A DNA stretch of 64,000 nt, taken from VXPQ01 sp965232485 (GTDB lineage: Bacteria; Bacteroidota; Rhodothermia; Rhodothermales; VXPQ01). Position numbers and translations under genes: made by a program. Location: positions 2,294,001 through 2,358,000 of the forward strand of contig OZ246975.1 of NCBI GenBank assembly GCA_965232485.1, in the 5' to 3' direction. A model generated the notes under the pieces. It saw nothing but the letters and a program-made list of their open reading frames with translations, was not told where the DNA came from and searched no databases. Below are positions 50,845 to 58,167 of this stretch, piece after piece; positions within the stretch are counted from its first letter, which is position 1, and each line of letters starts with the position of its first letter.

Positions 50845-51702
50845 TTATTCAGTAGGTCTTCCTACTGCAAATTTTTCGAACGCCCTCGGAAACCGCTGCC
50901 CCAGCCCGAAAGATCGCGCGGCGGATAATCGGGACGGCGCCCCGGCAGCCCGCAACGGCGCCTCCAGTGCCCGGTCGTACGCCATGTCCGGATACTCCTG
51001 CCACTGGCGTCCGTCCAGCGTGTTGCCGCCGGCCTTGGGAGTGCGCCCGCCCCACTGCTTGAAGAAGAAAGCGACTTGCTGCGCGCGACATTGATCGCGC
51101 AGGGAACGCGCCCATTCCGCCTCCATGGGGCGCGCGCCCGGCCCGCTCTCGCCCCCGACGATAACCCAGTGAATCCCTTCCAGATCGACAGGGCCTGTTG
51201 GGCCGATCAACGGCTCGAAGGAAACGAAGCGCATGGAGGCATTCGTCTGCTTCAGGTGTCGCAGCCGCGTCATCGCAGGGGAATCTTCGATGGACACGCC
51301 CAGCCAGATATGGGGCGGTACCGGCTTTTCCCCATAATACTTCCCGACGAAGTCGCGCATCAGCGAACTGCGCTTGGTGAGAATCTGGTAGATGTGCCAG
51401 TCGGCCCGCTCCATCGTATCGAATACCCGCCGGATGTACTCGTCGGGTATCTCCTTATGAAACAGGTCGCTCATCGAGTTCACGAAGATGAGCTGCGGAC
51501 GCTTCCAGCGCAGAGGTTGCTCTATGCGCTCAGGCCGCAGGGTCAGGTCGAAACCGGGTTCGAAAGGATGGTCCTTGACCCCGCGAAACCGCTCGGAAAA
51601 CCGTTCGGCGTAGCAATGATCGCATCCGGCGCTGACCTTCGTGCAGCCCGTAACCGGGTTCCAGGTGCTGTTCGTCCACTCGATGGCGCTTTTCAGAGAC
51701 AT
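50845..51702 (-). CDS. DUF5131 (phage Gp37/Gp68-like) protein
   Basis: This 285-residue protein has a Cys cluster near the start (Cys20, Cys27, Cys30 in GCTKVSAGCDHCYAERF), typical of the family and reminiscent of radical-SAM-like proteins, though the spacing is not the canonical CxxxCxxC. Other family blocks are LIFVNSMSDLFH, IYQILTKRS, HIWLGVSIE and VGGESGPGARP. Family members are found in phages and mobile elements, and function is unknown. A truncated duplicate of its 3' end lies at 46989-47090. Confidence 0.85.
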   Translation of the reverse strand: MSLKSAIEWTNSTWNPVTGCTKVSAGCDHCYAERFSERFRGVKDHPFEPGFDLTLRPERIEQPLRWKRPQLIFVNSMSDLFHKEIPDEYIRRVFDTMERADWHIYQILTKRSSLMRDFVGKYYGEKPVPPHIWLGVSIEDSPAMTRLRHLKQTNASMRFVSFEPLIGPTGPVDLEGIHWVIVGGESGPGARPMEAEWARSLRDQCRAQQVAFFFKQWGGRTPKAGGNTLDGRQWQEYPDMAYDRALEAPLRAAGAPSRLSAARSFGLGQRFPRAFEKFAVGRPTE

Positions 51703-51896
51703 AAGGTTCTGTTCAGGATCGGCGGGGAGGCAAGCGATTGCGTTTCATTCCGACGGACGCCACGAATATATGTACAACGAACATATACTGCAAGATTTCA
51801 GGTAAATAATCTGTTCCGGGACGGCGTCCAGCCTTCTCTTTCCGAGCCGCCTCCGGCATGTGCTTGCCGTCGTTCCGGCCAGGCCCATTTACCCCA

Positions 51897-52006
51897 AAAC
51901 CTTGCATTCAGCCGGAGGTTAACCTTGCATTCAGCCGATAGTTGACTTTCAATCAGTCGGAGGTTGACTTTCAATTGGTCGGAGGTTGACTTGCATTCAG
52001 CCGACG
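51897..52006. repeat. 23-bp repeat array 3
   Basis: Five units. The first two are standard (CTTGCATTCAGCCGGAGG and TTAACCTTGCATTCAGCCG), two are diverged (TTGACTTTCAATCAGTCGG and TTGACTTTCAATTGGTCGG), and the last reads TTGACTTGCATTCAGCCG. The stop codon of the DUF488 gene lies in the last unit (51997-51999). Confidence 0.85.
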
Positions 52007-52461
52007 TCCAGCCCGGTCTTCGGCTCCCCGATATGCACGATATCCAGTTTGCCCCATTCCTGTTCGAGATATTCCGCGACAAGCCGGCGGTGGCAATGGT
52101 GGGGCCGGTCTTCGCTGCATAGCAGGCATCCGTCGCGTATGACTTCCTCCGGGATCGTTTCCTCGATTCTCCGTTCCCGCATCAGTTCCAGGAACCGGGC
52201 TTCGTACGTTTCCCAGTCGATTCGCTTTTTCCGGTAATCACTTAATATCTCCTGCGTGGGGGCCAACTGCGGAAGGTGCGCATATTCCATTCCGCAGAGT
52301 TCGCGGAGGAAATACGCAAGGTCTTTCTGCTTGGCGAAGCCGGAAAGCTGCGAGGAGTTGTTGAGCCGTACGTCGACGATGCGCCGGGCGCCCGACGCCC
52401 TGAGAAGATCGAAAAAACGTCTGGCGGATTTTCTGGTGAACCCTATGGTGTAGACCTTCAT
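51997..52461 (-). CDS. DUF488 family protein, short
   Basis: The product has 154 residues: KVYTIGFTRKSARRFFDLL, RRIVDVRLNNSSQLSGFAKQ, FLRELCGMEYAHLPQLAPT and CLLCSEDRPHHCHRRLVAEYL. The CSE...CHR motif (here LCSEDRPHHCHR) is the family hallmark. Function is unknown; the fold suggests a nuclease-like or sensor role. It is coupled to the second DUF488 gene by an ATGA overlap. Its last codons (EPKTGLDVG) coincide with the sequence adjoining the 23-bp repeat. Confidence 0.85.
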   Translation of the reverse strand: MKVYTIGFTRKSARRFFDLLRASGARRIVDVRLNNSSQLSGFAKQKDLAYFLRELCGMEYAHLPQLAPTQEILSDYRKKRIDWETYEARFLELMRERRIEETIPEEVIRDGCLLCSEDRPHHCHRRLVAEYLEQEWGKLDIVHIGEPKTGLDVG

Positions 52462-53105
52462 GCTTTCTGGCCCGCGATCTGTGCCTCGTTTGGAAAGGCA
52501 GGAGCGGACGGCGTTTTGTTTTTGTATGCGATGCGTTCGGTTTGTTTCGCTATCGCCCTCGCGATGCGTTCGTCGCGCGGCTCGAACAGGTCTTCCTGCC
52601 TGGGATCGTCGTGCAGGGTCAGCAGCCGGTCCATGGCGGCGGCGTGAGTCTCCAGTTCGCCGTCCGCCAGGATGTGCTCGACGGCGACGTCTTGCGCCTG
52701 GAGCGCTTGCGCCACGAGCAGCGCGCGGTGACACTCCAGCGGTTCTTTTTCCGAACACATGAGCGCGATGCGGCGTTCGGCCATATCCCGTACGATTCGC
52801 TCGAGTCCTCTTTGGAATGATCGGGTTTTGTTTACGAGGTCGTAACGAACGCGTCCGTTTTCGTAGCACGACGCGTCGTCCGGGCGCCCACCCAGTTCAC
52901 TGCCCAGGAACGCGTATTCGACGCCGCATGCGGCGAGGCGCTTCGCGAGCGCTTCGCGGTTGAACTGCGGATTGAAGCGGCTGTACGGCGACGAACGGAC
53001 GTCCGCTATTTCCGTTACGCCGTGGCGTTGCAGCAATGCGACGAACGCTTTGCCGTCGTGCGTGGAATGGCCGATTGTGAAAACCGATGCGCTGGCTGCG
53101 TTCAT
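52458..53105 (-). CDS. DUF488 family protein, long
   Basis: This 215-residue paralogue of the previous gene reads FTIGHSTHDGKAFVALLQRHG, ADVRSSPYSRFNPQFNRE, ALMCSEKEPLECHRALLVAQ, with a charged C-terminal tail. Two dissimilar DUF488 proteins in tandem suggest a heterodimer. The start lies 7 bp after the dual-OB gene stop. Confidence 0.85.
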   Translation of the reverse strand: MNAASASVFTIGHSTHDGKAFVALLQRHGVTEIADVRSSPYSRFNPQFNREALAKRLAACGVEYAFLGSELGGRPDDASCYENGRVRYDLVNKTRSFQRGLERIVRDMAERRIALMCSEKEPLECHRALLVAQALQAQDVAVEHILADGELETHAAAMDRLLTLHDDPRQEDLFEPRDERIARAIAKQTERIAYKNKTPSAPAFPNEAQIAGQKA

Positions 53106-53112
53106 GCTTTCG

Positions 53113-53805
53113 TTACCGGTCTACGGGTATGATTGCGGCGATGAGTTTGTAGCATGCGCCGCCGTACGGTTCGCCGAGGCTGACGGTAAGGAAGCATTCG
53201 CCGATTTCGTAGTCGCCGTCCAGCTTGCGCAGGTATTTCCGTTCGAATCCGGGGTCGGTAACCCATAGCGCGTATTCCCTGTCTGCGTGTGCGAACCGTC
53301 CCTGCACGCGCCGTTTGTTGTTGCCGAACGCCTCTCCCGGTTTGCATACGCGAAGATACAGGCGGTCTATATGGAGCAGTCGTAGGGAGTTTTCGAGCGA
53401 AACGGCCTTTTCCAGCAGGATATAATCGTTCAGGCCATTGTATGTACTGTATCCGTCTATCCAGAGCGGAGCGACCTCGTCCAGCAGCGCAGGCAAGTCG
53501 AACGAGGACAGCTTGCCTGCTTTTTCCCAATAATACTCGGGATCGAGCAGCCAGTTTTCGGTCTGGTAACCCCTTGGTTTGTGTTCCAGCACGGGGATGT
53601 CGATAACGTCCAGCGCCTGGGGGTCAGAGCCGTCTTCGTACTGGCGCTCGTATTCCGACACCTCTTCGTGTTCCCGGTTGCTGACAGGCCGGATCCAAGG
53701 GCCTGCCTGGGTATTGTCCCATTCTCGTCCGGCGATGCACCGTCCGTGCAATTTTCGGGAGTTCGCCAGACAAACGATGCGCTTTACGCGTTGCATGGTA
53801 GGCAT
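53113..53805 (-). CDS. Dual OB-domain protein
   Basis: The product has 230 residues: VKRIVCLANSRKLHGRCIAGRE, GPWIRPVSNREHEEVSEYE, DIPVLEHKP, YALWVTDPGFERKYL. I know this arrangement as a dual OB-fold family found next to DUF488 genes. OB folds bind single-stranded nucleic acid or small ligands. It sits between the Schlafen-like gene and the DUF488 pair with 7-14 bp gaps, so the four genes form one transcription unit. Confidence 0.72.
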   Translation of the reverse strand: MPTMQRVKRIVCLANSRKLHGRCIAGREWDNTQAGPWIRPVSNREHEEVSEYERQYEDGSDPQALDVIDIPVLEHKPRGYQTENWLLDPEYYWEKAGKLSSFDLPALLDEVAPLWIDGYSTYNGLNDYILLEKAVSLENSLRLLHIDRLYLRVCKPGEAFGNNKRRVQGRFAHADREYALWVTDPGFERKYLRKLDGDYEIGECFLTVSLGEPYGGACYKLIAAIIPVDR

Positions 53806-53819
53806 TCCGGAGTTTGCGC

Positions 53820-55049
53820 CTATTCCGCCGCTCGGATAACGATGCGCAATTCGCTTTCGCCGATCAGCGCGTATTCGGGCGTATGGCCTGACAATTTCCG
53901 ACTTTCCTGCAGAATGATTGGCACGCCGTCGCCTCTCCGATCCATCAGATTCTCGCGTCCCAAACCGGTTGGCGCGGGACAGCGCGCCAGAAGGGACACG
54001 ATCAATTCGTTTCGATTGGCCTGTCGCAAGTGCAGGGCGTCGGGTGTAAGGGTATTGACCAGCGCCCCGGGAACGTAGAGTTCGAGGTGATCGCCGAACA
54101 TATGCAGTCGTATGCGCGAACCCGCTATTGAATAGTCTCTGTGGGCCACCGCATTAACCAGTGCCTCGAACACTGCGCGCTCGCTGAATTGCGGGCGCTC
54201 CGAGCGCACAACCTCCTTCGTTGCGCGCACCAGCATATTTTTGCGTACGAAGTGCAGCGCCTCGGCGACCTGCTCGTCGAGCGGTCCGCCGATGTCGCGG
54301 GCGTCCGTCTGGTAGTCCACGTCGGTGCGTTCGCCGGCGTAGCTGACCGCTTGTATGTAAGCATAAGGCAGCCAGCGTTGCGGCTTCCGCGTGCATAGCA
54401 GCACGCCGGACAGGGTAAGTCGCGCTGCTCCGTCGTCATCGGCCACGAGGCGAAGCCGGCGCGCCGCATCGCCGGTGACGCCTTCTTCCTCGACGAATTC
54501 GTCGCGCAAGAAACGGCGCGTCAGTTCATAGTCAAGATCGCCTGGCTCTGTGTTCGGTACGGAAGCCTCATCGAACCGTATCATACGGCTCTGGGTGCGT
54601 TCCTGAAACTGTCGTGCAAGCACATCCGGCGGCATCTTGCGCTTCGAACTGCCGCTCCTGCGAAAATAGCCTCCGGGACTTTCGTGTACGAACAGACCCC
54701 GCGGAATATCCACTCGAATAACGGGCAGCGGCTGTCCGTCAGCGCCATCCAGTTCCAGCCGATAAATGTCTGCGTCTAGAGCGGGCTTGACCGTATCGTT
54801 GCAAATCCCGATGATCCAGTCTTCCACGGCGTCCAGATCGTCGAGCGGGACGCCGAACACCTCTCTGGTCTTGTCGTCTACCCCGAGGATGATCGTTCCG
54901 CCTCGAGCATTCGCGAAGGCGGCCAATTCGTCGGCGAAATCCTTCCGGCCTGGGCCTGTGACCTTACGCCCTTTCAATTCGATCCGTTTGAGCTCCAGAG
55001 CCGAGTCCTCGCCGAGACGAATGCGCCGCATTAATTGCTCATTGCTCAT
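53820..55049 (-). CDS. Schlafen AlbA_2 / HATPase_c_4 protein
   Basis: The product has 409 residues. The N-terminal AlbA_2 domain (ALELKRIELKG, DELAAFANARGGTIILGVDD, RVDIPRGLFVHESPGGYFRRSGSSKRKM) binds nucleic acid and in some relatives cuts RNA. The C-terminal half has a GHKL-like ATP-binding domain (ALVNAVAHRDYSIAGSRI, GRENLMDRRGDGVPII). Such proteins are often annotated as transcriptional regulators or helicase-like. It is the first gene of the operon. The 236 bp upstream (55050-55285) holds no gene I can see. Confidence 0.82.
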   Translation of the reverse strand: MSNEQLMRRIRLGEDSALELKRIELKGRKVTGPGRKDFADELAAFANARGGTIILGVDDKTREVFGVPLDDLDAVEDWIIGICNDTVKPALDADIYRLELDGADGQPLPVIRVDIPRGLFVHESPGGYFRRSGSSKRKMPPDVLARQFQERTQSRMIRFDEASVPNTEPGDLDYELTRRFLRDEFVEEEGVTGDAARRLRLVADDDGAARLTLSGVLLCTRKPQRWLPYAYIQAVSYAGERTDVDYQTDARDIGGPLDEQVAEALHFVRKNMLVRATKEVVRSERPQFSERAVFEALVNAVAHRDYSIAGSRIRLHMFGDHLELYVPGALVNTLTPDALHLRQANRNELIVSLLARCPAPTGLGRENLMDRRGDGVPIILQESRKLSGHTPEYALIGESELRIVIRAAE

Positions 55050-55285
55050 GCCAGACCTCTTTTGCCGGATTGCGATTCGTCCCGGTCGATACGAACGTTT
55101 ATAGGGAAGCGATTTTCATGTTCCGTATACTGCATCCCCGCCGGAGATAGCGCATCAGGTCCGACGCCCCGCAATGGGACGTTTCTTTTTATCGGGTCCT
55201 TCGTTCGATTCTTTTAGTGGATGGTTGTTCCGGGGCTGTCCGAGCGGCCCTCCGATGCAACTGAATAGCGGCTCGAAGGACTCCG

Positions 55286-57451
55286 CTATCCTAACCTTTT
55301 CTCTTCCGGATCGAATTCCTCGAAATACGCCTCGAACGCCTCGCTATCGACCCCCTTGAGCAGGCTCCGCTGCACCCTCTTCACATGACGTTCGGTCGAT
55401 GGATCGCGGCTATAGCTGTACTTTCCATGGGTGTGCTTCGCCACCCACGCCGCAACGAGGGCAATGGCCAGCCTGAGCGGATCGATTCCCCATTCCGCAG
55501 CGGTTTTCCGGATGTCTTCGTGGTCCGCAAGCGCCCGGATAGCGGCGGCGACGGCGGGTTCCAGCCCGGCGAGGTTGCCTGCGGCCAATGCGCGGCTCTC
55601 TTTCTTCCAGTCGATCCAGTAGGTAACGGTCTCCAGGCTACTGAGTTGGGCGTAGTACTGCATTTCCTTTTCCTCTTCGGGCGTATCCGAAGCCGGAGCC
55701 GGAGGCGCCAGATCGTAGGATGCTTCCGGCAGGGGCAGCAGAGCGGGCGGCCCCTTGGCCATGTCGTAGAGGCACGCTTCCAGAGGAGGAGCAAGGCTGT
55801 ACGCCGCGATGCTCCCGAAGGTCCGCGGCGTGGGCAGGTCTATCTTCCGGGTTATGGGCAATCCTTCCTGCGCAGGCCCCTCCTCGTCCACCAGCACGAG
55901 GCTGGTGAGATGCGTGACGAGGCCCTCGCCAATGGCCAGTTTGCGGGCCGCGGCTTCGGACAGGGAGGTCAGGCTCAGGCTCGCTGCGTACGCCGCAATC
56001 CCCTCGGACAGGGCGTCGCGCTCCGGAGCCGCCTTGTCGGGCTTGCCGCTCCAGGCCGCGTTCATGCGGACATTGCCCCGGATCGCGCAAATCGATTCGG
56101 GAAGTTCTCCGCCGCCGGGCGTTTCCTGCTCATAGGCCGCGCGCTTTGTCCGCATCCCTTGCAGGACGGCGCGCAGGGCGCTATCGACGTCCGCCCCGAA
56201 ACTGAAATGAATATCTCCTCCCGTCAGCGCGGCGAGATGGCCTACGTTGGCCTCCAGGCTATCCTCGCCCGCCAGCACGACGAACACCCTGCGTCCTTCC
56301 TGCGCAAGGCGGTGTACGTCGAGGGCGTAGCTTTTTCCGTCCGTGACGAGCAGTACGTCGCACGGGTCGGTTTCCGAAAAGACATGGCGGAGGGCGTCGC
56401 CAATGTCCGTGCCTCCGCGAGGCGGAGTCAGCTTATTGACCGCTTGCGCGAACGCTCCGGGGGAGAGCATAAGGCCCCCGCCCACCGGATCGCACGCGTT
56501 GTCGAATTCCCAAAGACTGATGCGGTCCGTCTCCCGAAGTTCTTCGGCCAGGTCGCGCAATCCGCGCCGGACCGCCTCGTGCTTGGAAACCCACTCTTCC
56601 GCGTCGCAGGCGTCGTAATCGCCTTCGCACCGCGAGTGCATGGACCCCGAATGATCCACCAGCACGGCCAGATGCACGGGCTCCTCTCCCGGTTCCTCCT
56701 CGTCCATGCGCAAGGATACGTTCCGGCCGTCATAGGATTTGCCTTGCAGCGCGGCGGGCTTCCATCCATCCACCGCTATATCTACGGGGGCGTTCGCAGG
56801 CGCTTCGCCCGCCAGCACGCCGTCGCCCGAATCGCGGAGCGTTCCGGTCGTTAGGCGAATCGCGTCCGCGTCGTGGCGGATGCGCAGGGAGACGCTTTTC
56901 AGTCCGTCTCCATGGGTCAATTCGTCTGTTTCGGGGAGATACGAGGCGCCGTAGACGTCGCCCACCGTCATGGGAATGCGAAGCCGACCGGAGGAGGCGC
57001 CGCTGCTGCGCAGGGTATCCGCCCAGCGGGTCGTTACCTCGATCGCGCCGCCCGGCGCAAGATTTCCTGCGGAGAGCGTATGCACGCCGCGCAGGAGTTC
57101 TTCGTGGAGTACGGCGGTCTTGCCTTCGCTTACCGCTTCTTCGTAGGTTTCCCGCGCCTCGTCCCGCGCCTGGGCGATTCCCTTGAGGTTTCGTTCGTCG
57201 ATCTTCGCCGCAAGGCCAAAGAAGGCGGCGTGGACGGGAACGGGCAGGCTGAGGAGGGCCTCGATGGCCGTCTTTTCGTCGTTGCGGAACGTTCTCTTCG
57301 TTTCTACGACGGCCAGTCCGCCGCTGACGGTTACGCCGACGTCCATGGCGACCAGCGCTGCGGGGCGCGCGCCGGCCAACTCGCGGGTCCGGTTTACGAG
57401 CGCTGCAATGGGATCGATCATTTTGGGCGATGTTGGTCTGATAGCAGTCAT
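55286..57451 (-). CDS. VIT and von Willebrand A domain protein
   Basis: The product has 721 residues from ATG 57451. The N-terminal VIT domain (about 35-160) is followed by a VWA domain with the metal-site motif DHSGS at 266-270, and GGTDIGDAL and LLVTDGKSYA further on. The C-terminal third is helical (LAALTGGDIHFSFG, then acidic). VIT/VWA proteins assemble protein complexes through a bound divalent metal. The start overlaps the MerR gene stop (ATGA), so the MerR-type protein controls it directly. No signal peptide is seen, suggesting a cytoplasmic role. Confidence 0.85.
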   Translation of the reverse strand: MTAIRPTSPKMIDPIAALVNRTRELAGARPAALVAMDVGVTVSGGLAVVETKRTFRNDEKTAIEALLSLPVPVHAAFFGLAAKIDERNLKGIAQARDEARETYEEAVSEGKTAVLHEELLRGVHTLSAGNLAPGGAIEVTTRWADTLRSSGASSGRLRIPMTVGDVYGASYLPETDELTHGDGLKSVSLRIRHDADAIRLTTGTLRDSGDGVLAGEAPANAPVDIAVDGWKPAALQGKSYDGRNVSLRMDEEEPGEEPVHLAVLVDHSGSMHSRCEGDYDACDAEEWVSKHEAVRRGLRDLAEELRETDRISLWEFDNACDPVGGGLMLSPGAFAQAVNKLTPPRGGTDIGDALRHVFSETDPCDVLLVTDGKSYALDVHRLAQEGRRVFVVLAGEDSLEANVGHLAALTGGDIHFSFGADVDSALRAVLQGMRTKRAAYEQETPGGGELPESICAIRGNVRMNAAWSGKPDKAAPERDALSEGIAAYAASLSLTSLSEAAARKLAIGEGLVTHLTSLVLVDEEGPAQEGLPITRKIDLPTPRTFGSIAAYSLAPPLEACLYDMAKGPPALLPLPEASYDLAPPAPASDTPEEEKEMQYYAQLSSLETVTYWIDWKKESRALAAGNLAGLEPAVAAAIRALADHEDIRKTAAEWGIDPLRLAIALVAAWVAKHTHGKYSYSRDPSTERHVKRVQRSLLKGVDSEAFEAYFEEFDPEEKRLG

Positions 57452-57819
57452 TTCTTTTCTCGTTTTGGGGTGCATGCGTCTTTTTTGTCGAGAATCTTCC
57501 GCAAAAGGTCGTCGAGGCGCTCTACGAGCGGTTCGACCTCCATGCCGGAGGCGTGCAGGTCCGGCGCTACGACGAGCGTAACGCCGTCCGCCACCGGAAA
57601 CGGCACGCCTTCCCGGGCCTGGAGCAGCACGCGGATGGCTGCGGGCGGGAAGCCGAGTTCCTTCAGGCGGGCGTAGCGCCGGATGGCGGTCGTATGCGCT
57701 TCTCCGTATTCCGCGTAGGTCCGCCCGCCCGCGGGGGGAGGCGCGAAGCCTTCGGCGATCAGGTACCTGATCTGCCTTGGGGTGAGGCCCGTGCGCTCGG
57801 ATAGTTGCTTCATGTTCAT
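57448..57819 (-). CDS. MerR-family regulator
   Basis: The product has 123 residues (a second start two codons later). A MerR winged helix (MKQLSERTGLTPRQIRYLIAEGF, GRTYAEYGEAHTTAIRRYARLKELG) is followed by a short effector/dimer part (VEPLVERLDDLLRKILDKK) without the Cys set of metal sensors. It is the first gene of a two-gene operon with the VIT/VWA protein. The promoter at 57872-57900 has TGACA/TGTCA arms that could be its operator. Confidence 0.85.
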   Translation of the reverse strand: MNMKQLSERTGLTPRQIRYLIAEGFAPPPAGGRTYAEYGEAHTTAIRRYARLKELGFPPAAIRVLLQAREGVPFPVADGVTLVVAPDLHASGMEVEPLVERLDDLLRKILDKKDACTPKREKK

Positions 57820-57871
57820 GGATGTACGGGGTATTGCGACGCCGCTGTGCGGATTTGCGATTTCTAATGAC

Positions 57872-57900
57872 AATATATTTGTTAAAAGAAAGAATGTCAA
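57872..57900 (-). promoter_or_regulatory. Consensus sigma-70 promoter of the MerR-VIT/VWA operon
   Basis: On the minus strand, TTGACA (57895-57900) and TATATT (57872-57877) are separated by exactly 17 bp. TGACA in the -35 and TGTCA just past the -10 form an inverted pair around the promoter, a plausible MerR site. The distance to the start codon is about 55 bp. Confidence 0.72.
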
Positions 57901-58009
57901 GGGATGCGCGAAAAAAAAAGTGGATGGGCGACCGGCGGCGGGGGATCCCGGCGTTGCGAAGGGAGGGGATATGCCCTTTACAGGGATCGGCGGCGCCCTC
58001 GTCGGGAAT

Positions 58010-58038
58010 TTGACAACCCTGCTCCGACAACGTATCTT
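58010..58038 (+). promoter_or_regulatory. Sigma-70 promoter of the AddB/AddA-like operon
   Basis: TTGACA (58010-58015), a 17-bp spacer and TATCTT (58033-58038). The leader to the start at 58168 is about 125 bases. It faces away from the MerR promoter. Confidence 0.65.
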
Positions 58039-58167
58039 CCGGGGGGAAAACGCCCTCAGGAACGGTATAATCCATCGCAACGCGTAAACGCTGTCCAACT
58101 TTTGACCGCGCCGAAGCACAGGCCCGCGAATACAATTCAGTAAATTCCTGCCAGCGAAAGAAACACG

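Noticed and set aside
47185..52006. 23-bp repeats as a CRISPR or integron attC array
   Set aside because: Units are directly adjacent with no spacers, and the GGTTAACC junction does not fit the attC core; no cas or integrase gene is near.
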